From: Pseudopontixanthobacter vadosimaris
GTDB taxonomy: Bacteria > Pseudomonadota > Alphaproteobacteria > Sphingomonadales > Sphingomonadaceae
Length of the DNA stretch: 64,000 bases
NCBI RefSeq assembly: GCF_012979275.1
Contig: NZ_JABASZ010000014.1
Span: forward strand, 124,001 to 188,000
Direction of reading: 5' to 3'
Made by a program: the position numbers and the translations under genes
Notes under the pieces: generated by a model
What the model was told of the DNA's origin: nothing
What the model saw: the letters and a program-made list of their open reading frames with translations, nothing else
Database searches by the model: none
Part shown: positions 56,423-64,000 of the stretch, piece after piece
Layout of the letters: each line of letters opens with the position of its first letter
Numbering within the stretch: the stretch's first letter is position 1

Positions 56423-57649
56423 ATGGAACTTGCACCCTCGCCCCTCGCCCGCCCTTTCCCCGACATGCCGTCCGTCGCCGGAGTGACCCTGCGCGTTGCC
56501 CGTGCCGGCTACAAGGACTGGAAACGCTGCGACATCACCCTTGCCGAACTGGCGGAAGGCACCAGCGTCGCAGGTGTGTTCACCCGCAGCGCCTGCCCTT
56601 CGCCAGAGGTGGAAGCAGGCCGCGAACAGGTCAAGGCCGGGCGTGCTCGCGCGTTGATCGTGAACGCCGGCAATTCCAACGCCTTTACAGGAGCGCGCGG
56701 CCGCAGGGCCGTCGAACAGATTTGCGCGCAGGTCGCAGCGCATCTCGGTTGCACGGCGAGCGAGGTCTTCGTGTCTTCCACCGGCGTGATCGGTGTGCCC
56801 CTGCCGCTGGACAAGGCGGAAAGCGGGGTCGCCGCCGTCCTCTCCGCCGATCCATGCTCGTGGCGCGATGCCGCCGATACAATCGCGACGACGGATACTT
56901 TTGCAAAAGGTGCGACTGCCTCGGCGATGATCGGGGACAAACGAGTCGAACTGGTCGGTGTCGTCAAGGGCAGCGGCATGATCGCGCCCGACATGGCGAC
57001 GATGCTGGGCTATATCTTCACCAATGCCGCCGTGGATGCAGACTTTCTGCAGCAGGCGCTGTCTGCTGCCAATCGGCGCACCTTCTCCTGCAGCACAGTC
57101 GATAGCGATACATCCACCAGCGACACCGTTCTGGCCTTTGCGACCGGCCAAGCCGGAACCGCGATCATCAAGTCAGCCGAAGATCCGGGAGCGGACGCCT
57201 TCGCAGCGGCATTGGAGGATGTCTGCCGCCAACTGGCGCAGCTGGTCGTGCGCGATGGCGAAGGCGCCTCCAAATTCATCGAGGTGCGGGTTACCGGCGC
57301 GGTGAGCGACGACAGCGCGCATCGCATTGCCCTTTCCATCGCCAATTCTCCCTTGGTAAAGACCGCCATCGCGGGCGAAGATGCCAATTGGGGCCGCATT
57401 GTCATGGCGGTTGGCAAAGCCGGCGAACCTGCCGACCGCGACCGCCTGTCCATCGCCTTCGGCGGCATTCCGGCGGCACGGCATGGCGAACGCATTGTCG
57501 ATTTCGATGAGGCCCCGCTTGCCGAACATCTGAAAGGCGAAGACATCGTGGTGGAAGCCGATATCGGGCTGGGCAATGGCTCGGCTACGGTCTGGACCTG
57601 CGACCTGACCCATGGCTACATCGCTATCAATGCGGATTACCGGTCGTGA
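56423..57649 (+). CDS. argJ: Bifunctional glutamate N-acetyltransferase / amino-acid acetyltransferase ArgJ
   Basis: 408 residues. ArgJ transfers the acetyl group from N-acetylornithine to glutamate in arginine synthesis and is made as a precursor that cuts itself before the Thr of the ATML motif, here in APDMATMLGYIFTNA. NAGNSNAFTGARG near 86, SSTGVIGVPLP near 118 and the C-terminal EDANWGRIVMAVGKAG are also present. The start at 56423 fits family length. Its stop overlaps the GTG start of the next gene by four bases. Confidence 0.95.
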   Translation: MELAPSPLARPFPDMPSVAGVTLRVARAGYKDWKRCDITLAELAEGTSVAGVFTRSACPSPEVEAGREQVKAGRARALIVNAGNSNAFTGARGRRAVEQICAQVAAHLGCTASEVFVSSTGVIGVPLPLDKAESGVAAVLSADPCSWRDAADTIATTDTFAKGATASAMIGDKRVELVGVVKGSGMIAPDMATMLGYIFTNAAVDADFLQQALSAANRRTFSCSTVDSDTSTSDTVLAFATGQAGTAIIKSAEDPGADAFAAALEDVCRQLAQLVVRDGEGASKFIEVRVTGAVSDDSAHRIALSIANSPLVKTAIAGEDANWGRIVMAVGKAGEPADRDRLSIAFGGIPAARHGERIVDFDEAPLAEHLKGEDIVVEADIGLGNGSATVWTCDLTHGYIAINADYRS

Positions 57650-58449
57650 GCGTGCTGGACCGCGAGATCCTGTCCCTGATGCGCCGCGCGTCGGAAGATG
57701 CGATCATGCCGCATTACCGCACCCTGTCCGCATCACAGATCGAGAACAAGGCCGCCGATGACGTGGTGACCGTGGCCGACCGTTCAGCGGAAGATCTGCT
57801 GTGCGAAGGGCTGGCTCGTTTGAATCCCGGCATCGCTATCGTGGGGGAAGAAAATGTCCATGCGAACCCGCAGGTGGCGGAGCTGCTGTCCGGCCCTTGC
57901 TGGATTGTCGATCCGCTGGACGGCACGAACAATTTTGCGAAAGGCAAGGCGCCTTTCGGAATCCTCATTGCACTGGCCGATGCGGGCGTGACGCAATCGG
58001 GCTGGATATACGATTGCATGACCGGCCGGTTCTGCGCCGCTCACCTTGGCCAGGGCGCTTACATCGGCGGTGAACGCGTGATGGCGCGAACAACGGGCGA
58101 AGTGCCGCCGGTCGCCGCCATTTCGCTGGTCTTTCTCGATGAGCAGCGCCGCGCCGCAATCAAGCGCGAAATCGCACCGCATTACCGGCTGGTTGACATT
58201 CCTCGCTGCGCGGCGGAGCAATATCCGCGGCTTGCGCTGGGCGAAAATGATGTGTCCATCTTCGAGAGAACATTGGCCTGGGACCATGCGGCCGGTTCGC
58301 TGTGGCTGAACGAGGCCGGCGGCAAGGTCGCCCGGCCCGACGGTTCGCCCTACCGCGTGGATGAATGGAAACGCCGCGGCCTGATCGGTGCGGCGTCCCC
58401 TGAACTGTGGCAGGCGATGGCGGACCTCTATCCGCCGGGAAACGCCTGA
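57646..58449 (+). CDS. Inositol monophosphatase family protein, probable histidinol-phosphatase HisN
   Basis: 267 residues with a GTG start overlapping the argJ stop (GTGA). IMPase motifs: VVTVADRSAEDLL near 41, EENVHANP near 68, WIVDPLDGTNNFAKGKAPFG near 86 and RTLAWDHAAGSLWLNEAGGK near 207. Coupling to argJ, another amino-acid synthesis gene, and similarity in size to HisN-type phosphatases favour histidinol-phosphatase, but another sugar-phosphate is possible. It is a second IMPase paralogue beside the one at 22.9 kb. Confidence 0.82.
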   Translation: MSVLDREILSLMRRASEDAIMPHYRTLSASQIENKAADDVVTVADRSAEDLLCEGLARLNPGIAIVGEENVHANPQVAELLSGPCWIVDPLDGTNNFAKGKAPFGILIALADAGVTQSGWIYDCMTGRFCAAHLGQGAYIGGERVMARTTGEVPPVAAISLVFLDEQRRAAIKREIAPHYRLVDIPRCAAEQYPRLALGENDVSIFERTLAWDHAAGSLWLNEAGGKVARPDGSPYRVDEWKRRGLIGAASPELWQAMADLYPPGNA

Positions 58450-58456
58450 CGGCAGC

Positions 58457-58777
58457 TTAGAGCTCGCCTTCGATCCAGCTTTTCAACTGGCTCTTGGGCG
58501 CGGCGCCAAGCTTTTGCGCCACCGGCTTGCCGCCCTTGAACAGCACCATCAGCGGGATCGACTGAACGCCGATCTGGCCCGGCACCTCGGTATTTTCCAT
58601 GATGTCCATCTTGGCGATCTTCACCTTGTCGCCGAGTTCGTCGCTGATCTCTTCCAGCGACGGACCGATCATCTTGCATGGCCCGCACCATTCGGCCCAG
58701 AAATCCACCAGCACCGGCGTTTCGGAATCGAGTACGTCCGTCTGGAAGCTGGAATCGGTTACATTGACGGTGGCCAT
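58457..58777 (-). CDS. trxA: Thioredoxin
   Basis: 106 residues from the ATG at 58777, with AAGGAG upstream. Active site FWAEWCGPCKMIGP (WCGPC) near 28, the cis-proline in VQSIPLMVLFKGG near 72, and the usual GxAPKSQLKSWIE end. It reduces disulfides in the cytoplasm. It follows addA on the same strand at 51 bases. Confidence 0.96.
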   Translation of the reverse strand: MATVNVTDSSFQTDVLDSETPVLVDFWAEWCGPCKMIGPSLEEISDELGDKVKIAKMDIMENTEVPGQIGVQSIPLMVLFKGGKPVAQKLGAAPKSQLKSWIEGEL

Positions 58778-58828
58778 GGTAATCTCCTTGAATGGTTCAT
58801 TATCGCCCATGTCGGGCGCGTCGTTCAT

Positions 58829-61800
58829 CTATTCAACGGGCGAGGCGGCAAAGCTATCCTTGCCATCCTGCAAAGCTGCACCATTCCCTGCCAGCAGCGC
58901 GCCCGGCAGCACCATCAGTTGCGGCGTCTGCGTATAGAGAATCGCAGCGCGGATCCTGCGACCGGGATAGATTTGGCCAAGCGCCGCGACATAGGCGGCC
59001 ATCTGGCGCATGTTGGCCGCCGGTATGGCTTCGATGGCAGCAGGCGGCCGCCGGGCTGTCTTGAAGTCGATGACGGTGACTTCATCCGCAGTCACCAGCA
59101 GCCGGTCGGCCACCCCGGCGATCACCTGGCCATCGACGGTCGCGGCAAGCGGAACCTCGGCCAGAGCACCGCCGGTAGCCGAAGGTGCGAAGATATCGGC
59201 AAAATCGGGATGCGCCAGCACCGCAATGGCGGACGAGACGATCTCCTCCTGCTCAGCCACCGAAAGATCGGCGGCCTGCCGCTGCACCCAGCGCCGTGCT
59301 GCATCTTCGCGCAGGGCAGGCTCCACCTCCGGCAGTCTCTCCAGCAGGCGGTGGATCGCTATTCCGCGACGCGCCGCAAAGGCTGCGACATCCGGTGGCA
59401 GGGGCGGATCGGCACCGGCCTCCTCGCCCGCCGATGACGGCGCCAGCGGACGCGGGGGACGCGGTTCGGGACCGATTGGCTGCACGGCCCAGTCCGGCAT
59501 TTCAGGTGAGGTAATGGCAGCGGAGGTGGGCAGATCAGTCACCGGTTCCGCCAGTTTGCCCCATTCCAGACGCGATCCCCAGATATCGTCCTCTACAGGT
59601 TCGGGGTCTGCCAGGGGATAAAGCCGGGCATACCAGCTGTCTGCGGCAGGCTCCGTTTCGCGCTTGCCCAGCGCGCCGCCGATGAACAGGGCTTCCCCCG
59701 CCCGGGTCATGGCGACATAGAGCAGCCGCCAGTGTTCCTGCCGTTCGGCCAGTGCAGCGGCAGCCTCGGCCTCGGCGATGGGGCCGATCCGCTCATCGCT
59801 TTTCAGCGACGGCAGCGGCAGCGTCCGCCCGCCGCCGCCGGGCAGTTCTTCCGTCAACGTCAGTCCGCGTGTCGGTGAAGCGTCGGGATTGCCGGTCGCA
59901 TCGGCAAGGATGACAATGGGTGCCTGCAAGCCCTTCGACCCATGCACCGTCATGACCCGGACCAGTCCGGTATTTTCCGCCGCATCGCGCTTCAATTCGC
60001 CCTCGCCCGAATCGAACCAGCGGATGAACCCCTGAAGGCTTGCCGTGTGGCTGGCGGTGTAATTCTGCGCCGCGTTCAGCAATTCATCGATCGGATCATT
60101 GGCTTCCCGCCCGAGGCGCGCCACCAGCCTGCGCCGTGCCTGCCATGGGCCGACGAGCATCCAGTGCAGAAGCGCCTGCGGCGGTTCGTAATCGGCAAGA
60201 CGCAATATGTCTCGCAGGGAATCCGCAGTCGCGGCGACAAACGCATCGTCGCTGCGCCGCAGGTGATCCCAGAGCGGCACCTCATCCGGGCGGTAGCCAT
60301 GCTCAAGCAATTGCTGCTGCGTCCATCCCATGAGAGGCGAGACGAGCAGATTGGCAAGGCTCAGATCGTCGAGCGGCTGGGCAGCAAAACGAATCGCCGC
60401 CATCAGATCCTTGACCGCCAGCGGCGCGCCGAGGCGCAGCCTGTCCACGCCCGCCACAGGAACACCGGCGGCATGAAGCCGCGCAACCACGAGTCCGGCA
60501 AGTTCGCGCCGCTTGCGGACCAGCACCATCACGTCGCCCGGCCCCGCATTGCGCCTGCCGCCCTTCACCAGCGGAAAACCGTGATCCATCCACTGCTTCA
60601 CCTGCGCTGCAATGCGGTCGGCCATTCGTCTTTCGGGCTCGGAAACCCAGCCTTCCAGCCCGTCGCCCTCAACCTCGCCGCCGGTATCGCCGTGCTGCTC
60701 ATCCTCGTCGGGCTGCGCCAGAACGGGCCGCCACAGGGTGACCAGCCCGGGCCGCTCGTCACCCCGATGTAATTCGGGCGGATCGGTCAGGCCGAAGTGC
60801 TCGTGTCCGATCGCGCCGATCGCCGCATCCACGAAATCGAGCACCGGCTGTGCCGTGCGATAGGATCGGCCGAGGCCGAGGTCCACCAGTTCTCGCGCAG
60901 GTATCGCCTGATCCAGGCCACCTGCATTGCGCGCCGCATCCGCCATGATCTGCGCGAAATGATGCTTTGCAGTCTCGAAGTTTTCCGGACTGGTGCCCTG
61001 GAAACGGAAGATCGCCTGCTTGTAATCGCCCACCACGAAGATCGTCCGCAGGATATCTTCGCGCTGGCCTGATCCGGTGAAGAAATCTTCGGTCAGGGCG
61101 CGGATGATGGACCATTGCGCTTCATTCGTGTCCTGCGCCTCGTCGATCAGGATGTGATCGAAACGCCGGTCCAGCTTGTAGCGGATCCAGTCGGCGATTT
61201 CGGACCGGGTCAGCAGGGCGGCGGCCCGGCGGATCTGGTCGTCGAAATCCATCAGCCCTTCGCGCGTCTTCGCCTCGTCCCAGGCGAGCGCGAAGCGGCG
61301 GCCGATTTCCAGCGCCGGTGCCAGCCAGTCGGCAAGCTCCATCAGCTTCGCGCGCGTTTGCACGATATCGAGCGCGGCCTTCAGCGCCTCGGCCGATGCG
61401 GCATATTGCGCGTCCTGCTTCTCCAGCGATTTGAGGCTGCGCACATCGCCGCTTTGCGTGAAGAACGCCTTGGCGAGATCGGCGCAGTGCGATGCTCGCT
61501 CAGCCGGTTCGGCGGCAAGCCAGTTCTGCCCGGCTTCCGCAGTGCCGCGCCCGGTCTTCGTTCCCCATGCCAGATTGGCCGCAATGCACTGGCGCAGTGC
61601 ATCACACGCAAAGGTGTCGTCTTCGCAGAGCGCGGCCAGCTGGTCCGGCCCGCTGTCGCTGCCAAGACCCAGCAGCTGCAGCACCCGGCCGCGTAACGGT
61701 GCCGTCCACGCGCCGGTGCCGAACCAGACCTCCCGCGCTTCGGCGCAGCGCATCAGCCATGCCTTCGCCCCGTCGGCTCCCATCCGCAGGCTGAGCATGG

Positions 61801-62350
61801 CGAGCGCGTCGAGCATCGGGCGGTCGCCGTCACGCTCCGCCGTGACCAGCATATCGGCAAGCACCTGGTGAGACAGGATTTCGCGGTAACGATCCTCCAT
61901 CGCGCTCGTCCCCGGCATCAGGCCCGCTTCTTCGGGAAAGGCGGCGAGCAGCCATTGCGCGAAGGCGTGGATCGTATCGATCCGCAGCCCGCCGCCCGGC
62001 GTGTCCAGCACCTGCGCGAACAGGGTGCGGGCATGTGCCTGCGTGTCCGCATCGACAGGCGCGCCGATCGCCTTCAGATGGGCGGCGAGGCCGACCGATT
62101 CCATCCGTACCCAGCTGGCCAGCACCGAATTGACCCGCGTCGCCATCTCGGCAGCGCCAGCCTTGGTGAAGGTGAGGCAGAGGATCTGGCCCGGATCGCC
62201 ACCGGGGCGCAGCAGCAGGCGCAGCACCCTGGCGGACAGCACCTGCGTCTTGCCGGTTCCCGCCGAAGCGGACAGCCACACGCTGTCGCGCGGATCGACA
62301 GCCAGCGCCTGATTGCCCTGCAAGGCGTGAACTGCACCGCCGCCGCTCAT
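58829..62350 (-). CDS. addA: Double-strand break repair helicase-nuclease AddA
   Basis: 1173 residues from the ATG at 62350, which overlaps the addB stop by four bases. UvrD-type helicase: SASAGTGKTQVLSARVLRLL (Walker A) near 27, QICLTFTKAGAAEM-like ILCLTFTKAGAAEMATRV near 60, HILIDEAQDTNEAQW (Walker B) near 402, and VRVMTVHGSKGLQAPIVIL near 795. A C-terminal RecB-type nuclease shows AGVADRLLVTADEVTVIDFK and QMAAYVAAL. With AddB it resects DNA ends for RecA loading. It precedes trxA. Confidence 0.95.
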   Translation of the reverse strand: MSGGGAVHALQGNQALAVDPRDSVWLSASAGTGKTQVLSARVLRLLLRPGGDPGQILCLTFTKAGAAEMATRVNSVLASWVRMESVGLAAHLKAIGAPVDADTQAHARTLFAQVLDTPGGGLRIDTIHAFAQWLLAAFPEEAGLMPGTSAMEDRYREILSHQVLADMLVTAERDGDRPMLDALAMLSLRMGADGAKAWLMRCAEAREVWFGTGAWTAPLRGRVLQLLGLGSDSGPDQLAALCEDDTFACDALRQCIAANLAWGTKTGRGTAEAGQNWLAAEPAERASHCADLAKAFFTQSGDVRSLKSLEKQDAQYAASAEALKAALDIVQTRAKLMELADWLAPALEIGRRFALAWDEAKTREGLMDFDDQIRRAAALLTRSEIADWIRYKLDRRFDHILIDEAQDTNEAQWSIIRALTEDFFTGSGQREDILRTIFVVGDYKQAIFRFQGTSPENFETAKHHFAQIMADAARNAGGLDQAIPARELVDLGLGRSYRTAQPVLDFVDAAIGAIGHEHFGLTDPPELHRGDERPGLVTLWRPVLAQPDEDEQHGDTGGEVEGDGLEGWVSEPERRMADRIAAQVKQWMDHGFPLVKGGRRNAGPGDVMVLVRKRRELAGLVVARLHAAGVPVAGVDRLRLGAPLAVKDLMAAIRFAAQPLDDLSLANLLVSPLMGWTQQQLLEHGYRPDEVPLWDHLRRSDDAFVAATADSLRDILRLADYEPPQALLHWMLVGPWQARRRLVARLGREANDPIDELLNAAQNYTASHTASLQGFIRWFDSGEGELKRDAAENTGLVRVMTVHGSKGLQAPIVILADATGNPDASPTRGLTLTEELPGGGGRTLPLPSLKSDERIGPIAEAEAAAALAERQEHWRLLYVAMTRAGEALFIGGALGKRETEPAADSWYARLYPLADPEPVEDDIWGSRLEWGKLAEPVTDLPTSAAITSPEMPDWAVQPIGPEPRPPRPLAPSSAGEEAGADPPLPPDVAAFAARRGIAIHRLLERLPEVEPALREDAARRWVQRQAADLSVAEQEEIVSSAIAVLAHPDFADIFAPSATGGALAEVPLAATVDGQVIAGVADRLLVTADEVTVIDFKTARRPPAAIEAIPAANMRQMAAYVAALGQIYPGRRIRAAILYTQTPQLMVLPGALLAGNGAALQDGKDSFAASPVE

Positions 62351-64000
62351 TCCTCGCGCCCCATCCATTCGTCGAGCCGCATCAGCTGATCGTAAGTGGC
62401 GTAGGAGGGTGCATCGGGATTGAGGCGGGCGGTGAAACCTTCCTCGCCCAATATCCAGCGGTCCAGCGCATCATGCAGGAAATCCTCTGCCTGGGGCAGG
62501 AACTCACCCGGCGCGATACCGCTGCGCTTCGCGCCTTCCTTCAATGGCGTTGCGATATAGCCGAAGCCGGTTTCGCTGCGGTGGCTTTTGGCCAGCGACC
62601 AATATTCGAATTTTCGGGCCTCTCCGGTCAGGGCAGCGCCATTTTCAGGGGCGAAAGCACCCCGCTCCGCCATCAGGCCGATTGTCCCGAGTTGCAGCGC
62701 GTACCCTGCCTCGACCTCGCGCCCGGATGGCGGCCCGCCGGTTTTGTAATCGACGATGCCCAGAGCGCCGTCATCCATCCTGTCGATCCGGTCCACCTTG
62801 CCGAAAATCTCGACGCCCTTCACCATCATCGCGCCCCATGCCTCGAACAGTACCGGCTGGCGGCCGTCCATGGCGGCGATTTCCTGCTCCACCCATTCGA
62901 GCGCCTTCATCAGCCGCGGCTCCCACAAGGCCCGCATCAGGGGATGGGCATGCATCTGCTGCAGAACCCTGGCGGCGACGGTGGACATAGGTTCTCCGCT
63001 GCGGTGCCAGTTTTCCAGGATTTCGTGCGCCGCCGTCCCCCGCCATGCGGCCGAGGGTTCGGCATCCAGGCCATCCAGTTCCTTCAGACCGAGGATCGAT
63101 CCGGCATAGAATTGATAGGGATCGGATCGTAACCGATCCAGAGCGGTGACGCTGATGCGCCGTTTTCGCTGTTCCGCCGAAGGCCGGGGCGATGGCCGCA
63201 GATAATGCGGCGCGGGCGGTGCGTCGTCGATTGCGCGGGCAAGCTCCGGCATGGCGTTTTCGCGGTGCCGCGGCAACAGATCCCGGCCGAGCAGCGCCTG
63301 TACCCGCAGCAGGAACCGCGACGGTATGGCCGGGCCGCCAAGGTCGCGCGCGCTTCGGCTAAGGACGACCTCGGGCGCGCCCAGTGCCCCGGCCAGATCG
63401 TGCGCAGACAGGCCGATACGGAAATCCGCACCGGGAACGCCGATGGCGCGCAGCACGCCCGGCGCAAGCAGAGCGTCCGTCTTCGCGGCAGCAGGCCAGG
63501 TGCCCTCGTTCAGCCCTGCACAGATGACCAGATCGGCCCGGCTCATCCGCGATTCCAGCAGGCCGTAGATCGCCACGCGCGAATGGCCGCCATAGGGCGG
63601 GCGAACGGCGATCTGTTCCATCGCATCGGACAGGACGGACGGCAATTCCCGTAATTCAAGAACCGTGCCGACATCTGCGGAATGCAGGCGCAGATCTTCC
63701 ACGAAGGATGCCAGGGCGCGCCCATCCTCGCCCGCCCAGATCGCTTCACCGGCAAATGCCTCGGCCGCAGCAGCCAGCCTGTCGACCAGATCTGCCAGCG
63801 GTGTAGCCCCGGCATCGATCATCAGCGGCGCGAGGATTTCGGTGATCGCCGCCCACCATTCGAGAACTTGCGCCTCTTGTGCAACCGCCCGCAGCGGCTC
63901 GAGACCGGGCGCATGCCGGGGACCGCGCATCTTCATCTCGAAAGCGCGCGCATGGGCCAGCCAGGTGCCGCGCGGCATACCGGCATGGACGAGCGGATGT
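62347..64000 (-). CDS. addB: Double-strand break repair protein AddB (partial, N-terminus outside window)
   Basis: About 551 C-terminal residues are visible; the frame is open to the window edge (HPLVHAGMPRGTWL before residue M at 63978). AddB has about 1000 residues. The C-terminal nuclease shows FGKVDRIDRMDDGALGIVDY with KTG following and a Q in YALQLGTIGLMAE, the PD-(D/E)XK pattern. SRMSRADLVICAGLNEGTWP near the middle is a typical AddB helicase-like motif. It is co-transcribed with addA (four-base overlap). Confidence 0.93.
   Translation of the reverse strand, partial: HPLVHAGMPRGTWLAHARAFEMKMRGPRHAPGLEPLRAVAQEAQVLEWWAAITEILAPLMIDAGATPLADLVDRLAAAAEAFAGEAIWAGEDGRALASFVEDLRLHSADVGTVLELRELPSVLSDAMEQIAVRPPYGGHSRVAIYGLLESRMSRADLVICAGLNEGTWPAAAKTDALLAPGVLRAIGVPGADFRIGLSAHDLAGALGAPEVVLSRSARDLGGPAIPSRFLLRVQALLGRDLLPRHRENAMPELARAIDDAPPAPHYLRPSPRPSAEQRKRRISVTALDRLRSDPYQFYAGSILGLKELDGLDAEPSAAWRGTAAHEILENWHRSGEPMSTVAARVLQQMHAHPLMRALWEPRLMKALEWVEQEIAAMDGRQPVLFEAWGAMMVKGVEIFGKVDRIDRMDDGALGIVDYKTGGPPSGREVEAGYALQLGTIGLMAERGAFAPENGAALTGEARKFEYWSLAKSHRSETGFGYIATPLKEGAKRSGIAPGEFLPQAEDFLHDALDRWILGEEGFTARLNPDAPSYATYDQLMRLDEWMGREE

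Overview
The window is a piece of an alphaproteobacterial chromosome. It most resembles the order Sphingomonadales, family Erythrobacteraceae or a close relative. The evidence is GC-rich coding sequence, an exosortase-linked (XrtA/PEP-CTERM) histidine kinase and sugar transferase pair, a three-gene branched-chain 2-oxoacid dehydrogenase, AddAB instead of RecBCD, and the zapA - 6S RNA - 5-formyl-THF cyclo-ligase order typical of alphaproteobacteria. The organism call is inference from gene content; I could not run a search.

Layout. 1-2.7 kb: prsK (cut by the window edge) and an EpsB-type sugar transferase. 2.7-3.7 kb: non-coding or decayed DNA with a small palindromic repeat pair. 3.7-10.3 kb: a small protein, an M20 amidohydrolase, an SLC13-type permease and the biotin genes bioF-bioD-bioA. 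10.3-22.8 kb: an accessory region ending at the 3' end of tRNA-Leu(CAA). It holds two glutathione transferases, a TetR regulator, an MpaB-like oxygenase whose first codons are frameshifted, an IS3 remnant, a nitronate monooxygenase, a type II-C CRISPR-Cas locus and a broken ParB-like gene. 22.8-31.7 kb: an inositol-phosphatase-type gene, efp, an M23 peptidase, thiE, a lipoprotein and the sugar-phosphate operon tkt-gap-pgk-fda. 31.9-34.6 kb: zapA, 6S RNA, cyclo-ligase, DUF2842, tRNA-Asp. 34.6-39.4 kb: the E1alpha-E1beta-E2 operon and thyA. 39.6-46.2 kb: tRNA-Pro, a frameshifted Pmp3/YqaE gene, an ABC1 kinase, an entericidin, a DUF885 peptidase, a phosphatase and recG. 46.2-64 kb: sdhE, mfd, an EAL protein, NAD kinase, tRNA-Asn, secA, argJ, a histidinol-phosphatase-type gene, trxA, addA and partial addB.

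The most notable system is the CRISPR locus (16.6-22.0 kb). Nine 36-nt repeats lie on the + strand and run toward cas2-cas1-cas9, which lie on the - strand. A tracrRNA gene, recognised by a 21-nt perfect anti-repeat and a strong intrinsic terminator, sits divergently upstream of cas9. The cas9 reading frame is interrupted by two single-base deletions; restoring them gives a complete 1073-residue protein with all nuclease residues. cas1 and cas2 are intact. Two flanking accessory genes and one small gene outside the region also carry single-base frame breaks, whereas very long core genes (mfd, secA, addA, recG) carry none. This suggests decay in the accessory region, although assembly indels are not excluded.

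No wholly new biological system was recognised. The CRISPR locus belongs to a known subtype but has odd features: a degenerate repeat at the transcript 5' end, a duplicated spacer, and a terminator built from the last repeat.
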